Shown here in pieces: positions 1 through 12,600 of a DNA stretch of 64,000 bases. The notes under the pieces were generated by a model. The model did not search any database and was not told the origin of the DNA. It saw only the letters and a program-made list of their open reading frames with translations. A program made the position numbers and the translations under genes. Within the stretch, counting starts at the first letter, position 1. Each line of letters starts with the position of its first letter. Origin of the DNA: Pararge aegeria. Lineage: Eukaryota; Arthropoda; Insecta; Lepidoptera; Nymphalidae. The stretch is taken from contig NC_053202.1 in the NCBI RefSeq assembly GCF_905163445.1, positions 9,114,001 through 9,178,000 on the forward strand. The letters run 5' to 3'.

Positions 1-108
1 GATAAATATGTATGTCTCCAGTGAGTATATAAATTTGGTATTTCCTACAAGTGTAGGTAAGACTAATAAAAAGACACATTAATTTCGGCATCGATGGTAT
101 GGGAACCA

Positions 109-178
109 TAGCTTAGTAGGTAAAGCGCTCAAGCCACGATTGCCAGAAAGTCGCAAGCTTAATCCTGTCGATTCCAAA
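109..178 (+). repeat. tRNA-like SINE head in an intron of gene A
   Basis: A short segment has an A-box-like stretch (TAGCTTAGTAGG) followed about 40 nt later by a degenerate B-box-like stretch (GTCGCAAGCTTAATCC). It lies just before the acceptor of the first visible P450 exon. It looks like the 5' head of a tRNA-derived SINE and not a functional tRNA, because I see no complete cloverleaf. Confidence 0.4.
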
Positions 179-208
179 GTTATATCATGCATTTTTTATG
201 GATTTCAG

Positions 209-3153
209 GTCCAAAATTTAAGCCGTTCATGGATCTTCTTCTGGAACTATCAATAGAGAAAGGCGCTTTCAACGACCGGGAGATTAGAGAACACGTTGAC
301 ACCATGATCGTTGGTGGTCATGACACTTCAGCCAGTGTGCTCATGTACACCATGTTGCTGATTGGATCTTATCCTCAGGTTCAGGAGAAGATTTTTGAAG
401 AGTAAGTTCACTTTTACTCTACTAACTTTTAAATTCTCAACTCCCTTTCTGACTCTATCACATGTCGGAAGGCAGATTCCACCAAAAAAAATCCGGCAAG
501 AAACTTTGCAGATGATTTTGCAAAGCAGATGCTTTTTTCCAACATCAGTTTAAAATTTTACAATCAATATCTGTTGCCCTTTATTACGGTTTTTTAAAAA
601 TCGTACGCTTTCACAAAAATTAAAACGAACGTTATGCCCGCTTTTACTAAATTGATCTGAATCGGATGGAATCGTCTTAATCGGAAGCCTACTGGTTTAG
701 GTTCGTAGAGATAAAAAGTTTCACGATATCGAAAGACGTTAGGAGCCGTCTGAAGTCACGAGATCTTTCGTTGGATCATAAAGCTTAAGCAAATCGTAAC
801 CTGACACTGGTATAACCTGACAAAAAATATAAATTTGGTTTTATTATAACCCTAACACCATACGAACCCTAACATAATACAAACACAAAATACCACACCT
901 TGTGTCAAGACGCCTAGAAATCTTCTTTGTTTAGGCGTTACTTACTTTGCCATCGTTCGTCGTTACATATGCTCTATTAAAATCGTTTAGATTTTTTTAG
1001 GAAGGTTAATTATAACACTGGATTATATTACAGGCTGCACATGGTATTCGGTGATGACGACAGAGATGTCACGAAGCAAGATCTGTCACAGCTTGTATAC
1101 CTGGAGGCTGTATTGAAAGAGACCATGCGCATTTACCCCATCGTACCAGTTACTGCGCGACGTCTTGACAAAGATGTCAAACTACGTATGTTTGTTTTTA
1201 TTTACTTGCCCCCCTCCTCTTTTCTTCTTCTTGCCCTTATCCCACGCAAGTGGAGTTTGAACAACATGTCTACTTTTCACTCACCTCTATTAGCAGGCGT
1301 TTCACTTTCAACTTATACGCATATCCTCTTCTACACAATCCATCCTTCTCTTCTCTTCCTGTGCTCTATCTCTTTGTTATTCCACATTAATATTTAACAT
1401 TGTTCTGGTAACGAGAAGGTAGATCTCTCAAGGACCACGATCTTCAGTAATGAAGGAACGAACAGAGTTAACATGATTTTCTTCGCTCCGCCTTAACTCT
1501 TAATGTTTTCACGCGACTTCGTCCGCTTTTTTTCTGTTTTTATAGATATCCCGCAGCAATCGTTGTAATCCGGGATAAAAGTACCCTATGTAAACTCCAG
1601 CTTACAAGCTAAATATCTCTATACATCCTCATGACCGGTTTAGCTGTGCAGCTTTACATATGTAGCAAAATATGTTTTTTTAAACCCGCCAGAAAAGTTC
1701 TCTGGTGCTTTTCCGGGATAAAAATTATCTTTATATGTCCAGACTCGAAATCGGGACAGCAGAGAGCAGCAGAGTACACCACTGAGCCAGACGGTAGGCT
1801 GATACCACAATGTTGTTGTTTTTTTGCAGGAAACTGTACTCTGACGAAAGGGCGAACGTGCTTCATGTTTGTGTACGGGGTCCACAGGCATCCCATGTGG
1901 GGTCCAGATTCTGAGGAGTTTAAGCCGGAACGTTGGCTGGACCCCGCCACGTTGCCTGAGTGCCCTACTGCGTTTGCTGGCTTCAGTATGGGAAGAAGGA
2001 TTTGTATAGGTAAAGCAAATATGCAATTTCAATACAGGATTTTTTTTTGACAATAATAAAAATATAATTCTTACTAATTTGAGCAAAGCTTATATTACTT
2101 CTGGATGAAATAGTTTACTATTGGAAAAGAATAATAAAAAAAAATTTTTTTTTTTTCTGTGAAGAAGCATATGAATTTTTAAAATAAAAATAATATGTTT
2201 TTTAAATTAATTAATTATATTTTTTTTATAAATTTTTAATAGTGTTTATCTTTTATAATTTTCCTGTTGTATATTTGAAAAAAAAAACGTATAAAACTCA
2301 TTCGAAAAAAGAAAAAAGGGTTGTATGGTTTTATGAAACAATATTCCATTAAGGGTATAAAAATCGCTTCATCAATATTAATTTTATACTTGGAAAATGG
2401 AAATGATAACTAATATTTTTATTGAACTCTGTGTTTAAGAGTAAGACGTACATCAATAATACTTAACAATTATTTAGATGATATACATACACATATTAAA
2501 AAACTGAAAACAATATTTTATAATCGTTAAGTCATTTTGATCCGATTTTTAATTTTTTTTAAATCATTCTATTATCTATTCCATCTTCATCATGAGTTTC
2601 ACAGGTTATAAATGTTACCAATATTTTATGGAGCACTGACACAAATGAGTGATAGTCTATACACTACACGGTCAGCTGATGCGAACTATAGGCGCCGCCA
2701 TATTGGCCTAGGCTGCTCTGATGAGCGCCTGTCACTTTATCCCTAATCCGCGGCCGACCGTCACGCGACATGCAACACGCAGTCGAAAAAATCTGAGAAA
2801 AGTTTCGCTAAAAAATCAAAAGTCAATGATTTCTAGACAAATTTTAGATCAAAATTAAATATTCGTTTAAACTGTAGTAATTTTTATCGTTAAGTATTTT
2901 GAAAATATCTCATCTAACTATAATAGTTTAAGTTTTTTCAACCTCATGTAGCAGGAGTTGGCGCCTTGATAATGTTTTACTATTTCCGTTTTCAGGAAAA
3001 TCGTACGCGTATATGTCTATGAAGACCACCCTGGCTCACGTGTTCCGGCACTACAGGGTGTCCGGGGACCACACGCAACTCGTCGCTAAAATTGACGTGA
3101 TGTTGAAGCCAGACTCGGGATACTACATTACGATAGAAAGAAGGCAAAAATAA
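209..3153 (+). CDS. Cytochrome P450, CYP4 clan (CYP340-like), gene A, 3' part only
   Basis: These are the last four exons of a P450 whose 5' part lies left of the window: 209-401, 1034-1185, 1830-2009 and 2996-3153 (stop TAA 3151-3153). Each is bounded by AG/GT and joins in phase. The first exon holds the I-helix oxygen-activation motif GGHDTS. The second holds the K-helix ExxR (KETMR). The third holds PERW and the haem-ligand loop FSMGRRICIG with its Cys. The last encodes the C-terminal beta region. Lengths 193, 152, 180 and 158 nt match the corresponding exons of genes B to D, so these should be exons 7 to 10 of 10. No lesion is visible, so the gene is probably functional. It should be an ER-bound haem-thiolate monooxygenase receiving electrons from P450 reductase; the substrate is unknown. 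The CYP340 assignment is from general resemblance, not a search. Confidence 0.93.
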
Positions 3154-3239
3154 TTTGCCTCTGTACAAGATTTGCTCGCTGGCAATTGAAGAGTCGTTTT
3201 CCCATATGAACAAACTCTGTATCTCAATCTCAAAATCTG

Positions 3240-3475
3240 CAATCTCACGTGGTGATAAGTGATGATGAAGTCTAAGATAGTAGCTGGCTAACCTGTTTAG
3301 AGTATGGTAGTCATACCCCTAATAAGTTACTACGCGACATCGCACCGGAACACTAAATCGCTTAGCGGCACGTCTTTGTCGGTTTTTGTCGGTTGGGTAA
3401 CAAGTCACCAGACCAGAGAAAATTCAGAAATTATAAATTCCCAAATTTCCCCATACTCGAAAACGCCTTCCTATT
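3240..3475 (-). repeat. SINE family 3 remnant (head lost)
   Basis: This segment shares motifs such as GGCACGTCTTTGTCGG and CCAGACCAGAG with the better-preserved copies at 25511-25715 and 35511-35765. Order of the shared blocks shows minus orientation. The tRNA-like head is missing. It fills most of the first 300 bases after gene A. Confidence 0.5.
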
Positions 3476-3714
3476 GCGAGCAAGCATGTGTAAGGCTACT
3501 CTTGTACAAAAATATCCATAATCTAACCTAAACTCGCTTCGCTTAGCTAACAATACCGTAACAATATCCTAGGTGTTAGTAACAACTATCGTAAAGTCAA
3601 AGTCAAAGTCAGGCTATAGATGGTAGGTACTTTGTACATGGTGGATGGGTGAGATGATGGTGATAACTACATTCGTAAACTTAAAACTAGAACTACGACG
3701 GCTCTATATCAATA

Positions 3715-4129
3715 ATCATCATCATTCATCATCATCACCATATCAACCCATCACTGTGGGCCAGTGATGGGTTACAGGGCACGGGTCTGCCACAATGAGA
3801 AGGGTTTAAAGCCGTAGTCCACCACGCTGGCCCAGTGCGGATTGGTGGACTCCACACGCCTTTGAGAACATCATGGAGAACTCTCAGGCATGCAGGTTTC
3901 TTACGATGTATTCCTTCACTGAAGCAAGTGATATTTGAATTGTTTAAGCGCACATAAATTTAAAAGATGTATATTAATTTAAAATGCATATAACACGTTT
4001 TATAAAAATTGATAATTTCTCTAAGTGTAGGTAAAAATTATAAATTTAAAAAAGTTAGAAGTGTTGGGATTCGAACTCAGCCCCCCGAAAGTGAAGTCGA
4101 AGTCCTGCCAAATGAGCTATCACCGCTTA
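3715..4129 (-). repeat. tRNA-derived SINE family 1, near full length
   Basis: Read on the minus strand it starts with a tRNA-like head (GCGGTGATAGC, then a B-box with GAGTTCGAATCCCA) and ends in an ATG/ATC-rich tail at 3715-3735. The body carries the recurrent blocks CCACCACGCTGGCCCAGTGC and CTCAGGCATGCAGGTTTC, which recur at least ten times in the window. About 70 nt of extra AT-rich sequence splits the body near 3960-4045. It resembles the abundant lepidopteran 'Metulj'-type SINEs; that name is from memory. Confidence 0.7.
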
Positions 4130-4162
4130 ACCGCTGTATATAATAATTAATACTATACTTCT

Positions 4163-4998
4163 TATAGTCGTAAAAATGTAATAGGCCCGTTTTGACATTT
4201 GTGCAAGACCATAGAATGTAACTTGGAACGAAACTGAAAGAAACAATAAAATAAAAATCAATTACATACAGTGTTTTAAAAAATACGTAAATTTTTTTGG
4301 GACGTTAAATAATATGAAAGAATATATCGCGAGTATTCTTTTTGCGCTTACTTCATAGTAGCATGCAATTTATAATTGTTGCGAAACGTTCCGAAAACAG
4401 TTACGTTCTCAGTCTTTTTTTTTTATACTAGAGCTGTAACCATTTTTTTTACTGAATATCGAAATTAAATATTGTGTTGTTATCTTTACTGCAAAGAATG
4501 AGCTTGGTTCTCAAAATGGGTTCTAAATAATGAGTCTGAGTTGATGTATCTGACCAAGCGGCACATGACTGAAGCGTCCCCGCGCGCACTGCGCAGTTTT
4601 TCGTTCCTCATCTTGTAAAGTTGACTGTGCGCTCGTTTAAGTTTGATATATATTGTTTAGAATTACGTTAACTATGGCTCTTCTATTTTGGTCATTAATT
4701 TAAACATAGTAATTTGACTCGATTTCTGTGTTTGTTGTTATATACCTAGTACTAACTCTGTTTCAACATGTTGAAAAGTGGACGTAAAATCAACAGCCAG
4801 TCACGCGTATTGGTTGTGAAGTTAAAGGAATACTTTGAACGAACGAACACTTTACAATACATAATAATATCAATGAAGTACTGATACAAACTTGAATTGA
4901 TTTATCGTGAGTATCGAGTCCCGAGTCTTATGGTTCCATAACTAGTTACGTCGCAATGACAAATGTCAAAACGGGCCTATTACATTTTTACGACTATA
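4163..4998. mobile_element. Non-autonomous TIR transposon, Tc1/mariner-like, 836 bp
   Basis: Perfect or nearly perfect 40-bp terminal inverted repeats occupy 4163-4202 and 4959-4998 (left end begins TATAGTCGTAAAAATG, right end finishes CATTTTTACGACTATA). If the outermost TA is the target site, the flanks fit a TA duplication as in Tc1/mariner elements. The interior shows no transposase-like ORF, so the element is non-autonomous. It inserted shortly downstream of the SINE ending near 4129. Confidence 0.7.
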
Positions 4999-5199
4999 GC
5001 AATATTGATTGGTGAATTATATGTTTTGCATAATATAATAAGGTAGAGTCGTTTTGTGTTCTGAAACTTTGTAAGAAAGTATAACACTCACGCGTTATTG
5101 TTAACTAAGTGGCGATATCTAAAAAAGGTGTTATCCCACAAACTGTTTTACTAGGTATATAGTAGTACAGAATTAAGATCATACAGAATCCGCATTCAG

Positions 5200-5480
5200 C
5201 CATTATTGTATGCAGTGCATTGTGTCCGAAAACAGTGAAAAAGCCCCGCGCACATCTCACTTCACACCTGCGGAATGTTGCCAGCTCACAGTTTTTTTTT
5301 TTAATTTTCTCATTTTATCGTAAACGTTAAAAGCATTGGAGGTCAAATAATTACTGTCAACTGCTAAATGTTATGAAGTGACATACCGTTTGTTCGGCAA
5401 ACTAAAGTGGAGTGGTTTTTGATACTACAATATTAGTAGTGTACAGGGCTTCGGTATGTTCTTAATTCTATGTAGGCATA
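5200..5480 (+). repeat. Dispersed repeat (family CCGCGCAC)
   Basis: This unit contains CCGAAAACAGTG, GCCCCGCGCAC and CATTTTATCGTAAACG blocks. Related copies lie at 29585-29840 in the same orientation and at 8860-8990 and 48940-49020 in reverse. No ORF is visible. The class is unknown. Confidence 0.5.
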
Positions 5481-5949
5481 GTAGGTAGTTATTTTTGAGT
5501 CGCCACTGAGCTTTTTGTGGCAGAGTTTTTCTGCGGAAGTACTTTCGCTTTGCTTATTCTTGCCGCCAAACATTTCTGCGGCCCGGTCTGAAGTGTATCT
5601 TTGCTGGTGTGATTACAGACACATGAGGCCACCTAAGCCTTAGGTTGATACACAGGGCGGTACGATGCAGGTCATGTTCTTTGCGTGCCCACTTACCGCC
5701 AAGTGGACCATCTCCTTGGTGCATCAATTACAATTATAAAAAAATAAATCAGATATACCCCATCGGCTTAGTAAACCTTTGAAACTGCCATTGTTGATGT
5801 TTAATAAAATGACACGTTAATAAACTGATACTTGTAAATAAAGTATTGATCAGTTATAAATAGACATTATTGTTAAATGTTTTTGTTTTATTATCGTAAA
5901 AATATTTTGTTGTTATTGAAATAAAACGCATTGCCTATTTCTTGGATGT
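5481..5949. other. Non-coding spacer, no recognised gene
   Basis: I see no credible ORF. The stretch near 5560-5720 is GC-richer than its surroundings and looks like old transposable-element sequence. The remainder is AT-rich. Confidence 0.3.
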
Positions 5950-6410
5950 TTCTTGGATGATCTCATAAATTAGTGACATCTGCATATCGTCTGCGAAAGG
6001 TGCAGAAGTCATTTGTGGGATTGAGTATACGCTTTTATAATATGATTCCTAAGGTAATTTTGGACCTACCAATGCATAAGTTTAAAGAATGTGTTAAAAC
6101 ACATTTATTACAGCGAGGTTATTTTACAATTCATGAGTTTCTTAATGACAAGGTTGCTTGGAAGTATCCGGCTCCGCTTTCATATCTCACAAGATAGAAA
6201 AATGAATGTTAAAATGTAAAATGTAAATTTTTGATGTTGGAAAAGAGCAACTGCTGAGTTTCTTGCCGGCTTCTTCTCGGTAGAATCTGCCTTCTGAACC
6301 GGTGGTAGAGTCACTACACACGGACAGACTTGATGTTTCAAAAGTGCTTGTATTAGGCCTACTTGAAATAAATTAATTTTGAATTTTGAATTTTTTTGAA
6401 TTTTGGATGT
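5950..6410 (+). mobile_element. LINE 3' end (reverse-transcriptase ORF C-terminus plus 3' UTR)
   Basis: The frame at 5973-6197 encodes a typical LINE ORF2 C-terminal tail (NMIPKVILDLPMHKFKECVK, then a GYFTIHEFLNDK-like segment). It is followed by a 3' UTR and a GAATTTT-type tail near 6380-6410. Related 3' ends occur at 17880-18145 (minus), 30270-30560 (minus), 33985-34432 (plus) and 50985-51290 (minus). All are strongly 5'-truncated, as expected of target-primed reverse transcription. The family is Jockey/RTE-like by appearance. Confidence 0.7.
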
Positions 6411-6685
6411 CAAATATCAGTCTGAGTTACAATGCCACTTGAACGTGACACTCGTCAATGTCATTGTTTAAAACAAGCTTTCGTTTGTTAATGTTTATAA
6501 TCTCCTGTCGGCTACGTAAATTTATACTGCTTTTGTAATCTAGATCTGTTTTCTATTCTATTAAAAATACAACTTTAAATTAATAAAGAAGTTTAATTTC
6601 AAAGATGATTTAGTAAATATAGACTATAAACTATTGTCATCTTTGACAGCAATACATTGACAGTGGCCCCAAGTTTGTGTTTCAG

Positions 6686-7121
6686 TATGGAGGGTAGATG
6701 TAAGGAGAGTCATCTTATATGGGAGAAAAGTTGAGAAAGTGTCCAGTGTATGCGCTAAATAACAGTTCAAAAATCCTCCACAATGGCGCTGGTGGATGCA
6801 CAGGGTATGGTATGAATGTAGCAATCGTAGATGAATTGAAGTATGCCGAGTTAAAAAATTTAATGTCATTATCGACTAAAGTAGTTAATTATTGAGAATT
6901 TCAACAACTTACGTTGTACAAAATATTGTGGTAAATATGACCTTACTTCCTTATATCTCCATACTTCCTTGGTTATTTTTCAAGCCTACTCTAACAATAT
7001 TTATATTTGGCGCTTCTTTTAAGAGTTACCCTGATGCAAATGTGGCGCCATCCTAATTTAATACATTTTGACGACAATTTTTCATATACACAGATGACTC
7101 TCCTTACCTCTACCCTCCATA
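6686..7121. mobile_element. MITE-like element with 30-bp inverted repeats
   Basis: The block TATGGAGGGTAGATGTAAGG at 6686-6715 (30 nt in total) reappears inverted at 7092-7121 with one mismatch. The interior is AT-rich and contains no transposase. Outer similarity may extend to about 6640 and 7165. No target duplication could be fixed. Confidence 0.5.
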
Positions 7122-7322
7122 TGTTTCAGTTATAGATCAATGACAAATATGACTGATGAGAAAAAAAAAATGAAAAAACTTTTATTAAAACCCTGAGTAA
7201 AATATATGTGACATATATATACGAATAATATAATCTCGTTTTTATCAATATCAATAAGATATAAAAGCGTCAGCATAATAAACATTTCATTACATCACTG
7301 GACCATCGTTTCGACTCGGACT

Positions 7323-7936
7323 TAGGGATGTGACATTGTACATAAAAAATCGATTTTGTTATATTAAACGTTTTTTTCCCAATTAGCCAATTAATTTCAA
7401 AATAAACGCCATAAATAGTATATCAATAGTTTCATTAATTAAAAATAAACAACAAAAATAGTAAGTTCTTAAATAATCAACACAAATTGAAGTTTTAAGA
7501 ACAATAATATGGTATAAATTTTTTTTCACATAAATCAAAAAAATTAAATTATTCAAAAACTAGAAATCCGTAGGCAACGAGTTCAGGAACACCAGCTCGT
7601 TTGAAAAATGAAGTTTCCCCAACGAATCATTTCACAACATTCGGTAAAATAGTACAGTTCGTTGACTCCATATAGTGAAAATTTGATCAAATAAATGAAT
7701 TTTATTATTATAACTACTTAGTTATGCAGTTCGCATTCCGGGTTCTGGGCCAAAAATAGCAAACTTAATGTCGGGGGGTTGATGATGAAAAATCAGTAAT
7801 AAATGATTGAATGATTATAAAAAAATCATAAAAATAATTCATAAAAATAAAATCACGTATTAAAATCGATTGTTACTTTTAAAAAATCGCTATTTAATCT
7901 ATTATTTCCATAATCGATTATTTTTTCACATCCCTA
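7323..7936. mobile_element. hAT-type MITE, 614 bp, with 8-bp target duplication
   Basis: The ends TAGGGATGTGA and TCACATCCCTA form short terminal inverted repeats, each bordered internally by ATCGAT-rich sequence. The flanks are CTCGGACT (7315-7322) and CTCTGACT (7937-7944), an 8-bp target duplication with one mismatch, which is the hAT signature. The interior is very AT-rich and non-coding. A partial relative begins near 8335. Confidence 0.6.
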
Positions 7937-8136
7937 CTCTGACTCATCGAAACATCGACCGAACCGCTAGAGTAGCCGGTGAGTTTTAGTTCGCTTTGTG
8001 ATCATGTTAGTCACACTCGCAATCTAGTGGTGATTGCTTAAATATTGTGAAACCTTTTTATTTCTTTAACTATTACACAAACTTAAAAAATTTAAGAAGG
8101 ATAAGTCCTTATATAGATTTTTAACACTTGCTTTAA

Positions 8137-9032
8137 GGTTGGCGTAATGTTATGACTAGAAATGTCATGGACCATACTTATAACGTTTTGTGTTAGATAT
8201 TTACAGCGCGCCTCATAACCTCGCTATTAAACCCGTGCGGTTTGCAAAGCTGAGTAAGTAATGATTATTTTCATAAGATTATGTTATGTTTTGTTTGTCT
8301 AAATATAATGTTAGTTACTTTGACAGCTCATGTTAGGGATGAGGTAGGTATTATATAATCGCTAATTAAACTAATCGATTATCGATTATTATTTTTATAG
8401 AACTTGGAAAAGATAGTTTCATCACAATGCTGTATTTTCTGATTATAATATATAAATAAATAGATAAAAAGATGGTGCTAGCATCTAGCATAACGAATAG
8501 GGTAAGGTCAGTGTGAAGAGTGCAGTGTAGTTAGTTGTATGATAATATGGATTCAACCGTAAACTATTTTTTTTATTCAATTTTTTAGATTATTGTATTC
8601 TATCTTTAAAATAAACTCGTTTGCTACGGGGGCGCCGCTAGTAATTTGATGTTTTTTACGGCCACATTTTCATGCACAGAGATGGTAATCCATACCTAGA
8701 ATCACAGAATAAAGGACGCAAAGGAAACGGGTACACGACTAATATTGAAGCATAAAAAAAAGTTTTTCGAATACTTCCCTTACACTGTCAGGTTAGTTAG
8801 GTTAGTCATCTCATCCATTTAGCAGTTGAAAGTAATTATTTATGGGGAAATAAAAAATATGGGTAAAAAGTAAAAGTTTGCTAGCAACTTTCCGCGGGTG
8901 TGAAGTGAAACGTGCGCAGGGCGTTTTCACTGCATGCAATAGCTGAATGAGAGTTCTGAACGTTGCTAATAATTCTGTGTTTAGATCACGTCCCTTTTAT
9001 AGTTGCTCTAAGAGTAATAAATCAATAATGTT
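8137..9032. other. Non-coding spacer with old repeat fragments
   Basis: No ORF is supported here. A partial ATCGAT-rich MITE fragment lies near 8335-8400. A reverse copy of the CCGCGCAC repeat lies at about 8860-8990 (GAAACGTGCGCAGGGCGTTT). The rest is AT-rich with nothing I recognise. Confidence 0.35.
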
Positions 9033-9520
9033 ACTGGGCCAGCGTGGTGGACAACAGTCTGAACCTCTTCTCATTGTGGGAGGAGACCAGGTCCTTTAGT
9101 GGGCCAGTAATGGGTTGATATGAATTTTAGGGATTCAGAAGGTAATGTGAAGGTATTCCAACTAGATGTTTTTAACCGTTACGCATATTTATGCATAATT
9201 ATTATACACGCTGAATTTCTGTCTGTGTGTTTGTTACCATCGAACCTATGAACTATGAACTAATATATACTACGAAGTGATCTTATGGCAATTTGGCATT
9301 TGCCTGCAGTTTGCTTTCTGAAGACAGGCACTGGGAGAAAACATCTCAATCTGACGAGATATCGGAATTTCTACATAGTCGTAAGACGCCGGCATCAGTA
9401 AGTCATTATTGCCATCATCGTATCCGACATTACCGGCCACCCACAATGAGAAGGGCTAGACCGTAGTCCACCAGCCCAGTGAGGATGGATTGGTGAACTT
9501 CATTCACCAAAGACGCTCCA
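9033..9520. repeat. Two SINE family 1 fragments in opposite orientation
   Basis: A plus-strand fragment at 9033-9125 carries GGGCCAGCGTGGTGGAC and ends at the GGGTTGATATGA tail. A minus-strand fragment lies at about 9405-9520 with CCACAATGAGAAGGG. Both are truncated and diverged. They lie just upstream of the large ORF, so its promoter or leader intron has absorbed SINE sequence. Confidence 0.5.
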
Positions 9521-9583
9521 AATAGAAATAAAACACCTCACAAAATATACCATGTAAAAAAGTGGTACCTATACAATGGTTAT

Positions 9584-9608
9584 TTACGTTTTTGTTTTTC
9601 AGGACACC
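9584..9608 (+). promoter_or_regulatory. Probable splice acceptor and Kozak context of the 1166-aa gene
   Basis: A pyrimidine-rich run ending in TTTTTCAG (AG at 9601-9602) is followed six bases later by ATG in the strong context CACCATGG. The ORF is open upstream to an ATG at 9576, but that ATG lies inside the pyrimidine tract. This favours translation from 9609 after splicing of an unseen 5' UTR exon. Confidence 0.55.
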
Positions 9609-12600
9609 ATGGCACTTATAATAGAGGGAGAAACATTAGGACAAAAACATCGCAATTACAACAAATTATTGAATGAAGAAATCAAAAACAATCTAACTAA
9701 ACCCGTTGCCGCAATAAACTGCGAAGAACCAGATATGGATAACCTATTAAAAATAGATATGGCGTGCAAAGTTAGAAATGTTGATTATATTCTTGAAGTT
9801 CTAAAATGTGATAACATGTTATACGTATCTCGAGTTATTAAGAAATCCATATGGTTATTATCTGATCAGCAATACGCATATATTATTAATCCTGCTTACT
9901 TGTACAACCACCTTTATCCACAGATGAGTACAAAGGCTTTTAATAAACTCATTCTGCACATAAGGCTAAATTTAGTGGATGAAAAACGTGTTGAAGAGTT
10001 TTTTAACCATTACATACAAAATGATGTGGATAAAGCAATGGGTTGGCTATCACGTTGCTCTATTCCTTTTATTGAGGAAATTATTCGGAAATATGCTGAC
10101 GATATACCAAATTGTAACATGTTTTCTTATTCTCAATTGCAACGATTATATGAAAAATCTTTTACTTTTCTGGATATACTACAAAAAAATTATAGGCGCT
10201 CATACTTCAAAGACCACATATTTGGACCCGGAATGTTTCTTTTAAAAAGAAACCCCGAAAGGTTCCTAGATATATTCGAGACACTTAAAGAACGCGACAC
10301 ACCATTATTCGGACGGAAATATACCAAAGTCGTAATGGAAAATTGTCCAGAAAGAATAAAAAATAATCTTGAGAAATACATTTATGTCCTTGATATACCA
10401 GTTTTTGCACAGTATTTAAAAGAAGAAGAGGTTAAGAACTTTATAATAACGCACATTAAGAATAAGAAAACTCGTATATGGTTCACCTATAAAAAAATTA
10501 AATACTTTTTGAACCGGTTGCCATTTGAGGAGAGATTTGATTTCGTAAAAAAGATTTTTATTGACAAATGCTGTGAAGATGCACCCTTTGATAATGAGAC
10601 TTGGGATGAAATAGTAAAGTTTTGTAATCTGCCTCTCAAAGGAAAATTAGCACCATCTAAAAGTATATACAGCTGGTACGTCTATGCACCATTTAGTAAA
10701 GCTTTTGAAGATTTGAAATTGTTGATTCGTAATGAATCAAGTCCCACTGAAAGAGTTGGGATTTTGCGATCACTAATGACATGTGCTCGTGGTAATCAAA
10801 ACAATATACTTACTTTATTAAAATATTACCATCAAAATCACTTAAACGAACCTTTCTTGTTCAAGCTTCAGTTTGTAAATCATTTCATTACCAAAACTGA
10901 TACACATAAGTTTGACGAAGAAACTTGGGGATACTTAAATGATATTTTCAGCAACTTGGAAGTGTACACTAGATACAAAGATAGTATGCAATCGTGTGTG
11001 AAATGCATACTTTTATATAATGTGATTAATGACGTCCAAATTCCCGATGATATAGAAAGTAAATTTGATTTCGAACATTTCATAACAAATGAATATGATT
11101 ATTCTATAAATAAGTTTAACATGGACGAAAGAAATAAAGTATTTAATTGCATTTACAATTATTACATTTCGAAAATTAAAATTGATATTACAAGTGAAAA
11201 ACAGTTTGATGAGGCTGTAAACGTTATATTATCAGTTTTTAAAGTTCTCGATAAATGCAAAAAAGAACTCAAAGATTATCCATTCGTTATCCAGAAAATC
11301 AAAGACCTTGTTATTATAAAAAGAGAAAATTCCTGGAATCGTGATCTTTCAAGTGTGTACAACTTCAAAAAATCCTGGAGAAAGATGTTTTTTATAGAAT
11401 CCATTATTCTATGTCCCAACTACGAAAGCTGTATGAATGCTCTTAAACATGGTCCTGAGCTATTAGAAATTCACAGAAAAGAAATAAACTCATGCATAAA
11501 TGATAACTTCCTTTACTTTGACAACTTTCTGAGGAAAATTCAAATTTACGGGTATCGATCTTTAGCAGACTCATTTAAAGCAACTTTTATGGAGAACCTC
11601 AATAAAATAAGCCTTCACAAGTCCACCATAAGAGGTCTATGTATATTACTTACACGAAAAGAGCTGTTTGAATTTGTTCAAAGATATGTTCCGACAGAAT
11701 CCAAAATTATTTGGAGCCAACCTGATAACGAAATCCTCAGCATACAGAAAAATATCGCTGCATTTATGCATCTATCAAGACCTCACCCTCCACTTGATCT
11801 GGCTTTGTTGTACGCTAAAGGAGATTATTTGAAATATGTACTACCTTCATTAAATGCAATAGTTCATAACATTAATTCAACTGAAATTAGCGAGCATGTA
11901 GCAAAGCTTCTTAACGCACCAGTATCTTTACAAAAACATGGCATTCGAGTTGCATTTGCTAAGCTAAATCAAAATCAACTTATAAATATGTTTACAGAAA
12001 TTTGGAAATCTAATAAAAGCAGAAGTATTCGAAATGTTATATTTTCCGAGACTTTCAAGATGCTTTGTAAAGAAACTGATGAAATAGTTTTTTTTGGTAT
12101 ATGGGAGATGCTCCGCATGTTTAGCAATGATACTTTCAAGGGAAATAAAAAGATATATTTTACTCTAAGCAGAATTGAAAATTACCCACTTTCTATAAAA
12201 CCGACTATTTGGATAAAAAGCTATGAATTGTTAGAAAAAATGCCAGCTCAAACAAAGTGTAAGAAAAGTATTGATGAATTAAAAAACGAAATGGGCAATA
12301 TCATGGAGTTCTTAGATGTAGATTTTATGGCAAAATTGTTATTAGAAAATTTTGATAAAAGTTTTGCTACACAGAAATATGGCCACTCTGATCGTATAGC
12401 TATTTATTTGTTAAGTACAAAATCAGAATCAGTTCAAAGTGAGCGCTATGAAAAAATTTTTAAGCCGCTATTAGAAAAGGTTGTTCCTGTGTGGAATAAG
12501 CGATACGAAACATTTCACTACGCAAGAAATAACTTACGGGATATATTTTATTCTTTGTCTATGAAATTCGATTCTTTAGTTTTGGATAAGAAAATGATTT

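Noticed and set aside
1640..2086. A 148-codon minus-strand ORF across a P450 exon
   Set aside because: It is the antisense shadow of gene A exon 9 plus intron, with no independent coding signal.
9576..9608. An upstream ATG at 9576 as the start of the large ORF
   Set aside because: It lies in a pyrimidine-rich splice-acceptor-like tract in poor context. The ATG at 9609 has a near-ideal context right after the acceptor.
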